Shown here one piece after another: positions 1 to 6,520 of a DNA stretch of 64,000 bases; position 1 is the stretch's first letter; each line of letters starts with the position of its first letter. The DNA comes from Tetragenococcus halophilus subsp. flandriensis (lineage in GTDB: Bacteria; Bacillota; Bacilli; Lactobacillales; Enterococcaceae). A program made the translations under genes and the position numbers. The notes under the pieces are model-generated. The model was given only the letters and a program-made list of their open reading frames with translations. It did no database searches and was not told the origin of the DNA. Location: NCBI RefSeq assembly GCF_030161475.1, contig NZ_BSUG01000020.1, forward strand, positions 59,175 through 123,174, read 5' to 3'.

Positions 1-401
1 CCGAGAAATACCGTGTCAAAGTTTGGTGGTAAGTTCATATCAGTAAAGAAGTTCAAGACATTTGATTGATTCAATAAAGATAAATTAGGTGACTGCATAA
101 CAAATAACATCACCGAATTTAAAGCTGACATGACAAGGATTCCTGACAAAATAACTGGGATTTTCCCTTTAGTATACAAAAAGCCAGTGACAAGCCCGGC
201 ACACATCCCCGCTAAAACACCTAAAAGCGTGGCAACGATGGGTGAAAATCCGTTAATGATCGCTGTAACACAGACAGCCCCACCTAGTGGAAATGAACCT
301 TCAGTTGTCATATCCGGAAAGTTCAGGATCCGATAGGTCATGAAAATCCCCAAACCAAGTACACTCCATAATAAGCCTTGTCCAATTGATGATATGATCA
401 T
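1..401 (-). CDS. ABC transporter permease, partial (TrpY-like)
   Basis: This is the N-terminal 133 residues of a hydrophobic permease, cut by the left window edge. It reads MIISSIGQGLLWSVLGLGIF, then GGAVCVTAIINGFSPIVATL, with several membrane segments. The start codon overlaps the stop of the upstream binding-protein gene by four bases (ATGA), so the two are translationally coupled. The pairing with a TrpX-like lipoprotein-type binding protein points to the COG4120-type permease of an amino-acid (tryptophan/tyrosine) importer. The ATPase gene would lie beyond the edge. Substrate is inferred from the binding protein and the Trp-rich leader, not from the permease itself. Confidence 0.75.
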   Translation of the reverse strand, partial: MIISSIGQGLLWSVLGLGIFMTYRILNFPDMTTEGSFPLGGAVCVTAIINGFSPIVATLLGVLAGMCAGLVTGFLYTKGKIPVILSGILVMSALNSVMLFVMQSPNLSLLNQSNVLNFFTDMNLPPNFDTVFL

Positions 402-1417
402 TCGTCTTCCTCCTCTACATAAGTCGCCTCATCTGTAACTGATTCAGGTAAGTCGATATTTAACTCTTCTGCTTGTTCTTTGTTAACGATAACGTCTCCT
501 GTATCAAAAGTATAAATAGGTGTGCTTGCAGGATTTGCACTACCATCAAGTATATCGGCTAGCATTTCACCGGATTTAACCCCTAGATCATACTGATTTA
601 CGCCAATAGTAGCCAGACCGCCTTGTTTAACCATGCTATCTACAGAAGGAATAATAGGGACATCCTTTTTATTTGCCTCATTTACCACTGTGGGCATAGC
701 ATTAGCAATAGTATTATCTAAAGGAATGTAAATCATGTCCACTTCGTCTCCCATCGTCTGTACTGTTTGGGTGATTTCATTAGCTGAAGGTACAGGATAG
801 TCTTCTACTTGATAACCTGCTTTTTCCGCTTCTTTTGTCGCTTCGGCTACTTGATATTTTGAATTGTCTTCAGTAGAGGAATATAAAATCCCCACTTTTT
901 CCGCTTCAGGTAATAACTCTTGAGCTAGCTCCATTTGTTGATCCACGGGTGCTTTATCTGATACTCCAGTAAGATTGCCGCCAGGCTCGTCCATATCATC
1001 GACCAAATTTGCGCCCACCGGATCAGTAACTGCACCTAAAACGGTAGGGATATCTTCTGTAGTATTGGCCAGACTTTGTGCAGCCGGAGTAGCGATCCCC
1101 ACTAAAGCATCAGGCGTATCTTGTACCAATTGTTGGCTCATTGTTTCTAACTTACTTTGGTCGGCTTGACCATTTTGGTATTCAATCGTTAAATTTTCGC
1201 CTTCAGTATAGCCATTTTCTTCAAGACCGTCTACTACACCTCGTCTGATTTCATTTAAAGCAGGATGACTGACATATTGCAATATACCTACAGCTTTATT
1301 TTCGTTGTCCGTATTTGCCTCTTCTACATTACTTGATTTACCGATCTCAAAAACGAAGGTAATGATAAGTGTTGCAAATAAGACAATAATAGTTAAAATA
1401 AGTCCTCTATTTTTCAT
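398..1417 (-). CDS. ABC transporter substrate-binding protein, TrpX-like
   Basis: A 339-residue extracytoplasmic binding protein of the COG2984 type. It has an N-terminal hydrophobic segment (MKNRGLILTIIVLFATLIIT) without an obvious lipobox Cys, so it is probably anchored by an uncleaved or non-lipid signal. A bilobed domain follows, with typical family stretches such as AVGILQYVSHPALNEIRRG, DALVGIATPAAQSLAN and VLGAVTDPVGANLVDD, which suit binding of small aromatic ligands. The start at 1417 is chosen because AGAGGAAAG precedes it; an upstream in-frame Met at 1441 has no ribosome site. It is the first gene of the operon and lies behind a leader carrying a Trp-codon peptide and terminators, which supports tryptophan as the ligand. 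Confidence 0.8.
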   Translation of the reverse strand: MKNRGLILTIIVLFATLIITFVFEIGKSSNVEEANTDNENKAVGILQYVSHPALNEIRRGVVDGLEENGYTEGENLTIEYQNGQADQSKLETMSQQLVQDTPDALVGIATPAAQSLANTTEDIPTVLGAVTDPVGANLVDDMDEPGGNLTGVSDKAPVDQQMELAQELLPEAEKVGILYSSTEDNSKYQVAEATKEAEKAGYQVEDYPVPSANEITQTVQTMGDEVDMIYIPLDNTIANAMPTVVNEANKKDVPIIPSVDSMVKQGGLATIGVNQYDLGVKSGEMLADILDGSANPASTPIYTFDTGDVIVNKEQAEELNIDLPESVTDEATYVEEEDE

Positions 1418-1484
1418 TAGCTTTCCTCTTTCTTTAAACATTTTAACGATAAAAAGAACACTATAAGTTTTTCATACATTTCGG

Positions 1485-1615
1485 TCACTACGGGCGCTTC
1501 GCTCCCCTAGTACTGTTCATCACTTCGCTTACGCTTCGATCTCATCAAGGTCTAAGCGACAAGTCGCTAAGGCCTTGAAGGATCTACTCTCAGCTCCTTT
1601 CAGTCGCTAAATCGT
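1485..1615 (-). other. GC-rich structured untranslated segment upstream of trpX
   Basis: This stretch between the leader terminators and the binding-protein gene is clearly richer in G+C than its surroundings. It contains two strong inverted repeats: 1487-1511 (ACTA-GGGGAGC-GAA-GCGCCCGTAGT on the minus strand) and 1547-1576 (AAGGCCTTAGCGAC facing GTCGCTTAGACCTT). No open reading frame with a ribosome site fits it. It may be a folded 5' untranslated region or a copy of a dispersed intergenic repeat. Function unknown. Confidence 0.5.
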
Positions 1616-1630
1616 AGTAATTCACAGCAT

Positions 1631-1664
1631 AAAAAAAGACAATTGTCTTTGCGGCAACTGTCTT
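1631..1664 (-). terminator. second tandem intrinsic terminator in the trpX leader
   Basis: On the minus strand AAGACAGTTG and CAATTGTCTT form a 10-bp stem (one G-U pair) with a 9-nt loop CCGCAAAGA, followed directly by a run of seven T. It lies just downstream of the first terminator hairpin, so transcripts that escape the first must also pass this one. The loop bases CCGCA could pair with TGCGG of the preceding hairpin if that hairpin is open, which may link the two. Confidence 0.7.
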
Positions 1665-1700
1665 AACAACAAAAACCGCATAGATGGATGATCTATGCGG
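1665..1700 (-). terminator. leader terminator (segments 3:4) of the trpX attenuator
   Basis: A perfect 10-bp stem, CCGCATAGAT/ATCTATGCGG with a 5-nt loop, is followed by TTTTTGTTGTT on the minus strand. Its 5' arm is also complementary to ATCTATGCCGG of the preceding hairpin (1719-1729), so it can be held in an antiterminator. Position and structure fit the terminator of an attenuator. Confidence 0.85.
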
Positions 1701-1718
1701 CGTTTTCTTATATGTAGA

Positions 1719-1797
1719 CCGGCATAGATACAAAACTTTAGAGTGCTCTTCTAAAAAGTTGTATCTATAGGAAGAATAAAAAACCTATCAATACAAC
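1719..1797 (-). promoter_or_regulatory. mutually exclusive leader hairpins (attenuator core)
   Basis: Minus-strand RNA contains four usable segments. Segment 0 (1784-1797, GTTGTATTGATAGG) covers the end of the leader peptide and its stop codon. Segment 1 (1758-1771, CCTATAGATACAAC) is complementary to segment 0 at 12 of 14 positions plus one G-U. Segment 1 extended also pairs with segment 2 (1719-1742), forming a long hairpin at 1724-1768. Segment 2 can instead pair with the 5' arm of the terminator at 1691-1700. Ribosome position on the peptide would decide between 0:1 plus 2:3 (read-through) and 1:2 plus 3:4 (termination). The pairings are seen in the sequence; the mechanism is inferred. 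Confidence 0.7.
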
Positions 1798-1853
1798 GTT
1801 TTGTACCAGCTTTGCCATGTTTGTCTTACTTGCTTAATATAAACGTTTTTCAT
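1788..1853 (-). CDS. tryptophan-codon leader peptide (21 aa)
   Basis: The short frame encodes MKNVYIKQVRQTWQSWYKTL followed by Tyr and TGA. It is preceded by AAGGAAGGGAGC and lies about 30 nt downstream of a consensus promoter. It contains Trp at positions 13 and 16 and Tyr at 5, 17 and 21, far above chance for a 21-residue peptide. The stop codon lies inside a segment able to pair with the next stem. Its only likely role is as a sensor of charged tRNA-Trp (perhaps also tRNA-Tyr) for the downstream transporter operon. It is too short for standard gene callers. Confidence 0.75.
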   Translation of the reverse strand: MKNVYIKQVRQTWQSWYKTLY

Positions 1854-1889
1854 GATGGCTTTTGCTCCCTTCCTTATTAATTTGATTTA

Positions 1890-1918
1890 ATCATAACTGA
1901 TTCATTATTTTACGTCAA
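1890..1918 (-). promoter_or_regulatory. promoter of the trpX leader
   Basis: Minus-strand TTGACG (1913-1918) and TATGAT (1890-1895) are separated by exactly 17 bp, close to the vegetative sigma consensus. Transcription would begin just upstream of the leader peptide ribosome site. Confidence 0.8.
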
Positions 1919-1925
1919 CTATTTT

Positions 1926-2492
1926 TTATTTTTCCTCTACTTCAATGTTCCACATAGGCAGGCGATTTAACTCCGGGATGAAATTTTCTTTCGGGTCTTT
2001 CACTGAACTTAATGTAAAACGATTTTTTTCTTCACCGTTTTGGAAAAAGATAAAAGTTACTTCGTCAGATGCTATATTATAAGTATTTTTTATTTCTTGT
2101 GTTTGATAAACAAGAGGATAATAATAAAATTTTCGATTAAGTTCGTCTTCTTTTTGCTTAATGATCTGTAAAGCTTTTCTCGTCTCTGTTTGATTAGGTT
2201 TAGCAAACATCACTGAAACTGCCTTTTTTTCATTAATAATTTTATCCCCTTCCCCATAGGAAAAAGGAACAATCTTTTTTGTTGGAAGATCTTCATAAAT
2301 TAGATTATCCATTTGTGCAGCTCGTATTTTATTATTAACGGTCAATGTAAGAAAAGTAAGAGCTATTACCAGCAAAAGGGCAAAAAATACACCTAAAACA
2401 CTCTTTTTCTTATTCGCATTTATTGTATCTGCAAAACCATACCATAAAGCTTGAAGGCTATTTTTTATTTTTTTTACCAACCGACTCATCAT
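1926..2492 (-). CDS. small membrane-anchored protein of unknown function
   Basis: About 188 residues with a short basic cytoplasmic segment (MMSRLVKKIKNSLQALWYGF), one transmembrane helix (SVLGVFFALLLVIALTFLTL) and an extracellular domain of about 130 residues rich in charged residues and Lys. I do not recognise the family. The start at 2492 (or the adjacent ATG at 2489) is preferred because GGTGG precedes it, and because the promoter at 2534-2563 would start transcription very near the longer candidate start at 2525. It is a single-gene unit, divergent from rqcH, with a palindrome built into its promoter. Confidence 0.65.
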   Translation of the reverse strand: MMSRLVKKIKNSLQALWYGFADTINANKKKSVLGVFFALLLVIALTFLTLTVNNKIRAAQMDNLIYEDLPTKKIVPFSYGEGDKIINEKKAVSVMFAKPNQTETRKALQIIKQKEDELNRKFYYYPLVYQTQEIKNTYNIASDEVTFIFFQNGEEKNRFTLSSVKDPKENFIPELNRLPMWNIEVEEK

Positions 2493-2533
2493 AAACCCTT
2501 TTCCACCTGCTTTAACACTTGTCATTTTAATTT

Positions 2534-2563
2534 ATACTAGCAGTAAATAAATACTGCCGTCAA
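2534..2563 (-). promoter_or_regulatory. promoter with palindromic operator filling the spacer
   Basis: Minus-strand TTGACG (2558-2563) and TAGTAT (2534-2539) are separated by 18 bp. Those 18 bp are exactly an inverted repeat, GCAGTA-TTTATT-TACTGC (2540-2557). A repressor bound there would block RNA polymerase directly. The cognate regulator is not identifiable here. Confidence 0.6.
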
Positions 2564-2603
2564 GCACTATCACAAAAACATTTTATTATTTTTGTGTTAC
2601 ATT

Positions 2604-2632
2604 TTGTTTTCTTTTCTATAATTCGTTATAAT
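2604..2632 (+). promoter_or_regulatory. promoter of rqcH
   Basis: TTGTTT (2604-2609) and a perfect TATAAT (2627-2632) have a 17-bp spacer, placed 35 bp upstream of the rqcH start codon. Confidence 0.65.
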
Positions 2633-2666
2633 AGACAAAGACAAATTGAAGAAATGAGGGAATATC

Positions 2667-4373
2667 ATGTCATTTGATGGTATATTTACCCATTTAATGG
2701 TAAAAGAGTTGACTGTACAGTTACAAAATGGACGTGTTCATAAAATTCAGCAACCCTATGACCATGAAATTGTATTAATTATACGCGCGCAGCGTCAAAA
2801 TCATAAATTATTACTATCTGCCAATTCTAATTATGCTCGAATTCAACTAACGAACATGCGATATGATAACCCAACTACACCCCCTAACTTTGTTATGATG
2901 TTAAGAAAATACCTAGAAGGCGCTATTTTACAGTCCATTGAACAAGTGGCTAATGATCGAATTATCCACTTTACCTTTTCCCATCGTGACGAACTGGGAG
3001 ATTTGGAGAATATCGTATTGGTAGTCGAGTTAATGGGTCGACATAGTACGATCCTATTATTAAATCAAGAAACAGGCAAAATTTTAGATGCTGTTAAACA
3101 TATCGGATTATCGCAAAATACCTATCGTACCCTTTTACCAGGCGCTACTTATATCGCGCCTCCCAAACAAGAAGTACTCAATCCGTTTACTGCAGATGAT
3201 ACGCAGGTTTTTGATCGACTTTCAACACTTGAGGAAGTAACAGGAAAAGCGCTACAAACGCAATTTCAAGGTTTAGGTCGAGATACAGCTGATGAACTAG
3301 CTTTTCGCTTAAATGAAAAACCCAATGAAAAAATTGCTGTTTGGACTAACTTTTTTACTGAATTAACACAACACACACAACCTACTTATACAAAAACCGG
3401 GAAAAAAGAATTTTTTACACCCATTGTTTATCATCATTTAGAACAACAACAAATTGAACATGACACTTATCCTAGTTTAAGCCAATTGTTAGATTCCTTT
3501 TATATAGAAAAAGCTGAAAGAGATCGGGTAAAGCAGCAAGGAAACTTTTTGATTAAAAGAGTTGAAAATGAGATTAAACGCAATCAAACAAAACTAAAAA
3601 AACGTGAAAAAACGCTGGCAGATTCCAAAAACGCAGAAGAATTTCGACAAAAAGGCGAACTTTTGACCACCTTTATGAACCAAGTACCTCGGGGTAAAAA
3701 TCAAGTTGAACTAGCTAACTATTACAATGAAAATCAACCACTTACGATTTCTTTAGACCCTGCCCTTTCGCCTAGCCAAAATGCACAAAAATACTTTCAA
3801 CGTTATCAAAAGTTACGCAATGCCGTCAAAGTTGTCGGACAACAAATCAAAGACGCTAAGGATGAACTGGCTTATTTAGAATCAGTTATGGCACAAATTG
3901 AGCTGGCTTCTCCTACCGATTTAAAATTAATTAGGGAAGAATTGACGACACAAGGCTATATTAAGTCTCCTAGTAAAAAGAAGAAAAAACAAGAGAAAAA
4001 GTCTCAACCTGAACAATTCCTTGCAAGCGATGGAACGCAAATTTTGGTCGGAAAAAATAATTTACAAAATGATCGTTTAACCATGAAATCCGCCAAAAAA
4101 ACTGATCATTGGTTACATGCTAAAGATATTCCAGGTTCGCATGTGATCATTCGAAGTGCTGAACCTGCTGAAGAGACGATTATAGAAGCAGCTAAACTAG
4201 CAGCTTACTTTTCTAAATATCGTTTTTCTTCTTCAGTACCAGTGGATATGGTTCAAGTAAAACACATCAGAAAACCTAATGGCGCTAAACCCGGCTTTGT
4301 TATTTATGAAAATCAAAGCACTTATTTTGTTACTCCTAGTAAAGAAGATGTCGATCAATTAAAAAAAGAATAA
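2667..4373 (+). CDS. rqcH: ribosome quality-control factor RqcH (NFACT / FbpA family)
   Basis: A 568-residue NFACT protein, close to the usual 560-570. It has an N-terminal NFACT-N domain, a helical and coiled-coil middle (about 280-420, with many Lys/Glu) and the C-terminal NFACT-R/DUF814 domain with DHWLHAKDIPGSHVIIR. The Asp97-Arg98 pair in VANDRIIHF sits at the exact position of the D97/R98 motif required for alanine tailing in Bacillus RqcH. It acts in the cytosol on obstructed 50S subunits, recruiting tRNA-Ala to add C-terminal alanine tails. The older name, fibronectin-binding protein A, reflects a surface-binding report. It is monocistronic between its own promoter and a shared terminator. 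Confidence 0.92.
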   Translation: MSFDGIFTHLMVKELTVQLQNGRVHKIQQPYDHEIVLIIRAQRQNHKLLLSANSNYARIQLTNMRYDNPTTPPNFVMMLRKYLEGAILQSIEQVANDRIIHFTFSHRDELGDLENIVLVVELMGRHSTILLLNQETGKILDAVKHIGLSQNTYRTLLPGATYIAPPKQEVLNPFTADDTQVFDRLSTLEEVTGKALQTQFQGLGRDTADELAFRLNEKPNEKIAVWTNFFTELTQHTQPTYTKTGKKEFFTPIVYHHLEQQQIEHDTYPSLSQLLDSFYIEKAERDRVKQQGNFLIKRVENEIKRNQTKLKKREKTLADSKNAEEFRQKGELLTTFMNQVPRGKNQVELANYYNENQPLTISLDPALSPSQNAQKYFQRYQKLRNAVKVVGQQIKDAKDELAYLESVMAQIELASPTDLKLIREELTTQGYIKSPSKKKKKQEKKSQPEQFLASDGTQILVGKNNLQNDRLTMKSAKKTDHWLHAKDIPGSHVIIRSAEPAEETIIEAAKLAAYFSKYRFSSSVPVDMVQVKHIRKPNGAKPGFVIYENQSTYFVTPSKEDVDQLKKE

Positions 4374-4383
4374 AGTAAGAAGA

Positions 4384-4422
4384 CCCACTAAAGCTTGATG
4401 TGAACTAACAGACTTTAGTGGG
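4384..4422. terminator. bidirectional terminator between rqcH and the pyr/CA operon
   Basis: CCCACTAAAG (4384-4393) and CTTTAGTGGG (4413-4422) form a 10-bp stem followed by TTTCCTTT on the plus strand. Both convergent transcripts end here, so it serves as terminator for rqcH and for the carbonic anhydrase end of the pyr operon. Confidence 0.8.
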
Positions 4423-4428
4423 TTTCCT

Positions 4429-5103
4429 TTATCTTTTATAAAAAATAGGACGTTGATTTTTATTTTGCAAAGGACGATTGTTAGGTGAAAGACTGCTTTT
4501 AAAAGCTTCGATAAGAAAGCGTGACATTAGGCCTATTTGATCAAAAACAAACCACTGAACGGGACCTTCTGTGGGTGGTGTTGTAAGTGAACCTTCATAA
4601 TGAAAATAAGTTATATTTTCTGGCAAAAAAATCTCAGGATTCAAGGATTGCTCTTTATCTTTACCAGCCTCTAACATCAGCTTGCCGTTATTACATTTTT
4701 TGTCTTCATCCTCGACTAAATCAAAAAGTACAGCACAAACTAAGGGATTTCCATCTTCGTTTTTATGTACCAGATGAAACTCTAAAGGCGCTTGTTGTTT
4801 ACTGATTACATGCTCACTAGGCATATGAAAATGAATATCTGTTAAATAATAACGATTTTGGGCAAAATCAACAAAACTTGCTGCATCTACGGGAACAAAG
4901 TGCATCGTCTCGTTTATTTTTTGTACACGAATGTTTTGCTCAACATAAGTAAATTTAAGTGCTTCTTCTAAAGCTTGTGTTTCTTCATAAGTTAATGAAA
5001 TAGGCGATTGTAAGGGAAATTGAGCTGCTGCATAAAATTCTTCACAAAGTCCAGGCCAAAATTCTGGTCCAGTATCTCCTGTATAACTCCAGATTTGTGA
5101 CAT
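4429..5103 (-). CDS. alpha-class carbonic anhydrase
   Basis: A 224-residue alpha carbonic anhydrase interconverting CO2 and bicarbonate. The zinc ligands are visible in HFHMPSEH (His91, His93) and EFHLVH (His110), and the family C-terminal motif is YFHYEGSLTTPP. The QSPI substrate-face motif is at residues 32-35. No signal peptide is seen, so it is predicted to be cytosolic, which is unusual for a class that is often exported. It begins only 21 nt after pyrE with no terminator between, so it should be co-transcribed with the pyrimidine operon and could supply bicarbonate for carbamoyl phosphate. Confidence 0.9.
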   Translation of the reverse strand: MSQIWSYTGDTGPEFWPGLCEEFYAAAQFPLQSPISLTYEETQALEEALKFTYVEQNIRVQKINETMHFVPVDAASFVDFAQNRYYLTDIHFHMPSEHVISKQQAPLEFHLVHKNEDGNPLVCAVLFDLVEDEDKKCNNGKLMLEAGKDKEQSLNPEIFLPENITYFHYEGSLTTPPTEGPVQWFVFDQIGLMSRFLIEAFKSSLSPNNRPLQNKNQRPIFYKR

Positions 5104-5124
5104 AAAAGAATTCCTTTCTTTATT

Positions 5125-5769
5125 TTACTTTTGTTCCATTTTTGCCCAATGATCAGGGTCCTTTTTCCAAGCTTGTAATGACTGTAATTCGTTTTCTTCG
5201 ATATAATTTTCAGCTAAAGCTGTATTGATTAAAGTAGAATAATTGGTCAATGTGATAAGCGGTATATTATTTTTCTTAAAGTTATCTTTTCCGCTTTGCA
5301 ACTCATAGGTAAAAATCGCTGCCACACCTAATACATCAACCTCTTCATTTTCGGCTGCGTGACAAGCGTCCAAGACACTAGCGCCTGTTGAAATCAAATC
5401 TTCGATAACAACAACCTTTTGCCCTTTTTCTATTTTTCCTTCAATTTGATTGGTTTTGCCATGATCTTTTTTCTTACTACGAATATAAATCATCGGTAAG
5501 TCCAAAATATCAGCCACCCAAGCTGCATGAGGAATACCCGCTGTTGCAGTACCCGCAATAACTTGTGTATCAGGAAATTGTTCTTTGATTTTTTTAGCTA
5601 GTTCAGTAGCAATTGATTTTCTTACTTTAGGATAACTCATTGTAATACGGTTATCACAATAAATTGGACTTTTTATACCGCTAGCCCAAGTAAATGGTTG
5701 GTTGGGGCTTAAAAAAACCGCCTCAATATCTAACAAATTTTGCGCAATTGTTTTTTCGCTATTATTCAT
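5125..5769 (-). CDS. pyrE: orotate phosphoribosyltransferase
   Basis: A 214-residue type I PRTase converting orotate and PRPP to OMP. Family motifs are intact: [16 protein letters not shown] near the N-terminus, the flexible-loop [16 protein letters not shown] and the PRPP-binding [17 protein letters not shown]. It overlaps the end of pyrF by eight bases, as expected for translational coupling in the operon. Nothing unusual is seen, and all catalytic loop residues (Lys, Asp-His-Gly-Lys) are present. Confidence 0.95.
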   Translation of the reverse strand: MNNSEKTIAQNLLDIEAVFLSPNQPFTWASGIKSPIYCDNRITMSYPKVRKSIATELAKKIKEQFPDTQVIAGTATAGIPHAAWVADILDLPMIYIRSKKKDHGKTNQIEGKIEKGQKVVVIEDLISTGASVLDACHAAENEEVDVLGVAAIFTYELQSGKDNFKKNNIPLITLTNYSTLINTALAENYIEENELQSLQAWKKDPDHWAKMEQK

Positions 5770-6484
5770 CTGCTATGTCATTCCAATCTGTTTTAATATT
5801 TTGATAAGCCTTATAAGGATCCTCAGCTAAGGTGATAGGTCTTCCCACTACAATAGCATTAGAGCCCATTAAGTAAGCCTGACTAGGTGATACGACTCTT
5901 TTTTGATCATCTGCAGCTTTTCCATATGGACGGATCCCGGGTGTTAGACACATGAAATTTTCAGAAGTTACATCATGAATTTTTTGTGCTTCCCAGGCGG
6001 AACAAACTACACCATCTAAGCCAGCTTGTTGTGCGCCTTTAGCATAATGAAGGACACTCTCTTCTAAACTTGCTTGTACTAATTGTTCTTTTTGCATCTG
6101 TGTTTGGCTTGTTGAAGTCAGCTGTGTTACAGCAATCACTTGAGGTGGTGTTTGACCTGCAGGTGTTCCTATATCTAGTCCTTGCTTGGCTTCTTGCATC
6201 ATCTGACTTCCGCCAGCTGCCTGTACAGTTGTAATAGCCACGCCCATTTTAGCCAAACCTATCATTGATCGCTGTACTGTATTGGGAATATCATGTAATT
6301 TCAAATCTAAGAAAATATCATGTCCAGCTTTTTTGAGCCACTCAACAATAGCAGGACCTTCTTGGTAAAAAATTTCCATTCCCACTTTAACAAAAAGAGA
6401 TTCATCTTGCGGGAATTTATTTAAAAAAGTCTTGATTTCAGCCTTAGAAGAAAAATCTAAAGCAATTATCGGACGTTCAATCAT
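5762..6484 (-). CDS. pyrF: orotidine-5'-phosphate decarboxylase
   Basis: A 240-residue TIM-barrel enzyme decarboxylating OMP to UMP. The catalytic tetrad motif [13 protein letters not shown] is intact (Asp, Lys, Asp), the N-terminal ALDF strand is present, and the phosphate-binding GRPIT sits near the C-terminus. It starts 37 nt downstream of carB, the place where pyrK and pyrD normally sit in the enterococcal operon. Those genes are absent here. The ribosome site AGAGGATAG precedes the ATG. Confidence 0.95.
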   Translation of the reverse strand: MIERPIIALDFSSKAEIKTFLNKFPQDESLFVKVGMEIFYQEGPAIVEWLKKAGHDIFLDLKLHDIPNTVQRSMIGLAKMGVAITTVQAAGGSQMMQEAKQGLDIGTPAGQTPPQVIAVTQLTSTSQTQMQKEQLVQASLEESVLHYAKGAQQAGLDGVVCSAWEAQKIHDVTSENFMCLTPGIRPYGKAADDQKRVVSPSQAYLMGSNAIVVGRPITLAEDPYKAYQNIKTDWNDIADE

Positions 6485-6520
6485 TTTCTCTATCCTCTCT
6501 AGCCTATTATTTTACCATTT

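Noticed and set aside
1700..1920. T-box riboswitch in front of trpX
   Set aside because: No AAGGTGGTACCGCG-like T-box sequence or Stem I is present; the leader peptide and alternative hairpins explain the region better.
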